From Cinclus cinclus (taxonomy: Eukaryota > Chordata > Aves > Passeriformes > Cinclidae): 64,000 bases of DNA. The stretch's first letter is position 1. The number at the start of each line of letters is the position of its first letter. The notes below the pieces were generated by a model, which was not told the DNA's origin, ran no database searches, and worked only from the letters and a program-made list of their open reading frames with translations. Positions 63,536-64,000 of this stretch are shown here, in pieces. A program made the position numbers and the translations under genes. The stretch spans positions 56,707,101-56,771,100 of the forward strand of contig NC_085051.1 in assembly GCF_963662255.1 (NCBI RefSeq), written 5' to 3'.

Positions 63536-64000
63536 CACATCTGAGCTCCCTCCTTTTGAAGTGAATTCAAAAGCTTCCAGCACAAGGAAATTTTGCTTCA
63601 AGCTGTGCTCTGCTGACACAATGATTTATCGATTTATCTCTCTACAAGGGAAACAGGAGCACATCCAGTCAAAGGATGTGTTGCATTATAAGGCTCTGCT
63701 GGAGAAGGGGAAAAGAGGTGTGGAAACAAATAGTTTTTATGTGGACTCTGCTAGGTGCACAGGAGGGATGAGCTTTGGTTTGTTTGTTTCCTTAAATTGT
63801 ACACAAATATCGTACTTCTTTTTTGTTTTCAAGAGATTAAAACCTTTTTAAATTTAGTACAGCCAGTCTAATGTTCAAAGCTCCTCTAAAAAGAGGGTTA
63901 ACGTCTTCTTGGTACAAAAAAAAAAAAAATCATCAATCGAAACTCCCTGTGAAATAACGAAAACTACTGCTTAATTCTATCCTATTTTTTATCTATTTTA
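63535..64000. other. Non-coding DNA at right edge
   Basis: Ordinary sequence with a poly(A) run near 63916. A plus-strand frame crosses the microsatellite but shows no protein features. Confidence 0.5.

Overview
The window looks like avian nuclear DNA, probably from a songbird-like genome, although the species cannot be told. It has long AT-rich non-coding stretches with split exons and canonical GT/AG splice sites. Four 5'-truncated copies of a CR1-type non-LTR retrotransposon with the typical avian 3' end are present. No bacterial-style gene packing, operons or ribosome binding sites are seen.

Only one protein-coding gene is convincingly visible. It is on the minus strand, so transcription runs from high to low coordinates, and it is best read as SYT16 (synaptotagmin-16, Strep14). 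Two exons are well supported: a membrane-anchor exon (28765 down to 28622, 144 nt) and a large acidic exon (17986 down to 17411, 576 nt). A third, 39-nt exon (14932 down to 14894) is a candidate. All three begin and end in codon phase 1, so their junctions fit: the lone G ending the first is completed by AC to give Asp, and the lone G ending the second is completed by AT to give Asp. The C2A and C2B exons are not visible and should lie beyond position 1. The first coding exon was not found and lies somewhere in 28766-64000 or beyond the right edge.

Layout by region: 1-3910 is presumed downstream intron without recognisable genes. 3911-5577 is a 1.67-kb nested (TG)n minisatellite. 5578-14893 is intron with at least two stretches that resemble conserved non-coding DNA. 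14894-17986 holds the candidate small exon and the large exon, separated by an intron with a pure (AT)n run. 17987-28621 is a 10.6-kb intron that contains a possible plus-strand exon at 21807 and a homeodomain-site-rich block near 27.1 kb. 28622-28765 is the membrane-anchor exon. 28766-64000 is upstream intron or flank with four CR1 copies (30.3, 48.1, 50.6 and 53.4 kb), a 320-bp GAAA array at 59.4 kb, a G-quadruplex-type run at 61.95 kb and several more candidate conserved non-coding blocks.

The most interesting point is the architecture of the SYT16 N-terminus. SYT16 is usually described as lacking the synaptotagmin transmembrane segment. Here a splice-competent, frame-compatible exon encodes a SYT14-like membrane anchor, and the exon that follows can be entered either by splicing from it or by an internal ATG. 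Membrane-bound and soluble forms could therefore arise by skipping one symmetrical exon. No wholly new system was found. Family identification relies on memory of SYT14 and SYT16 proteins, not on a database search.
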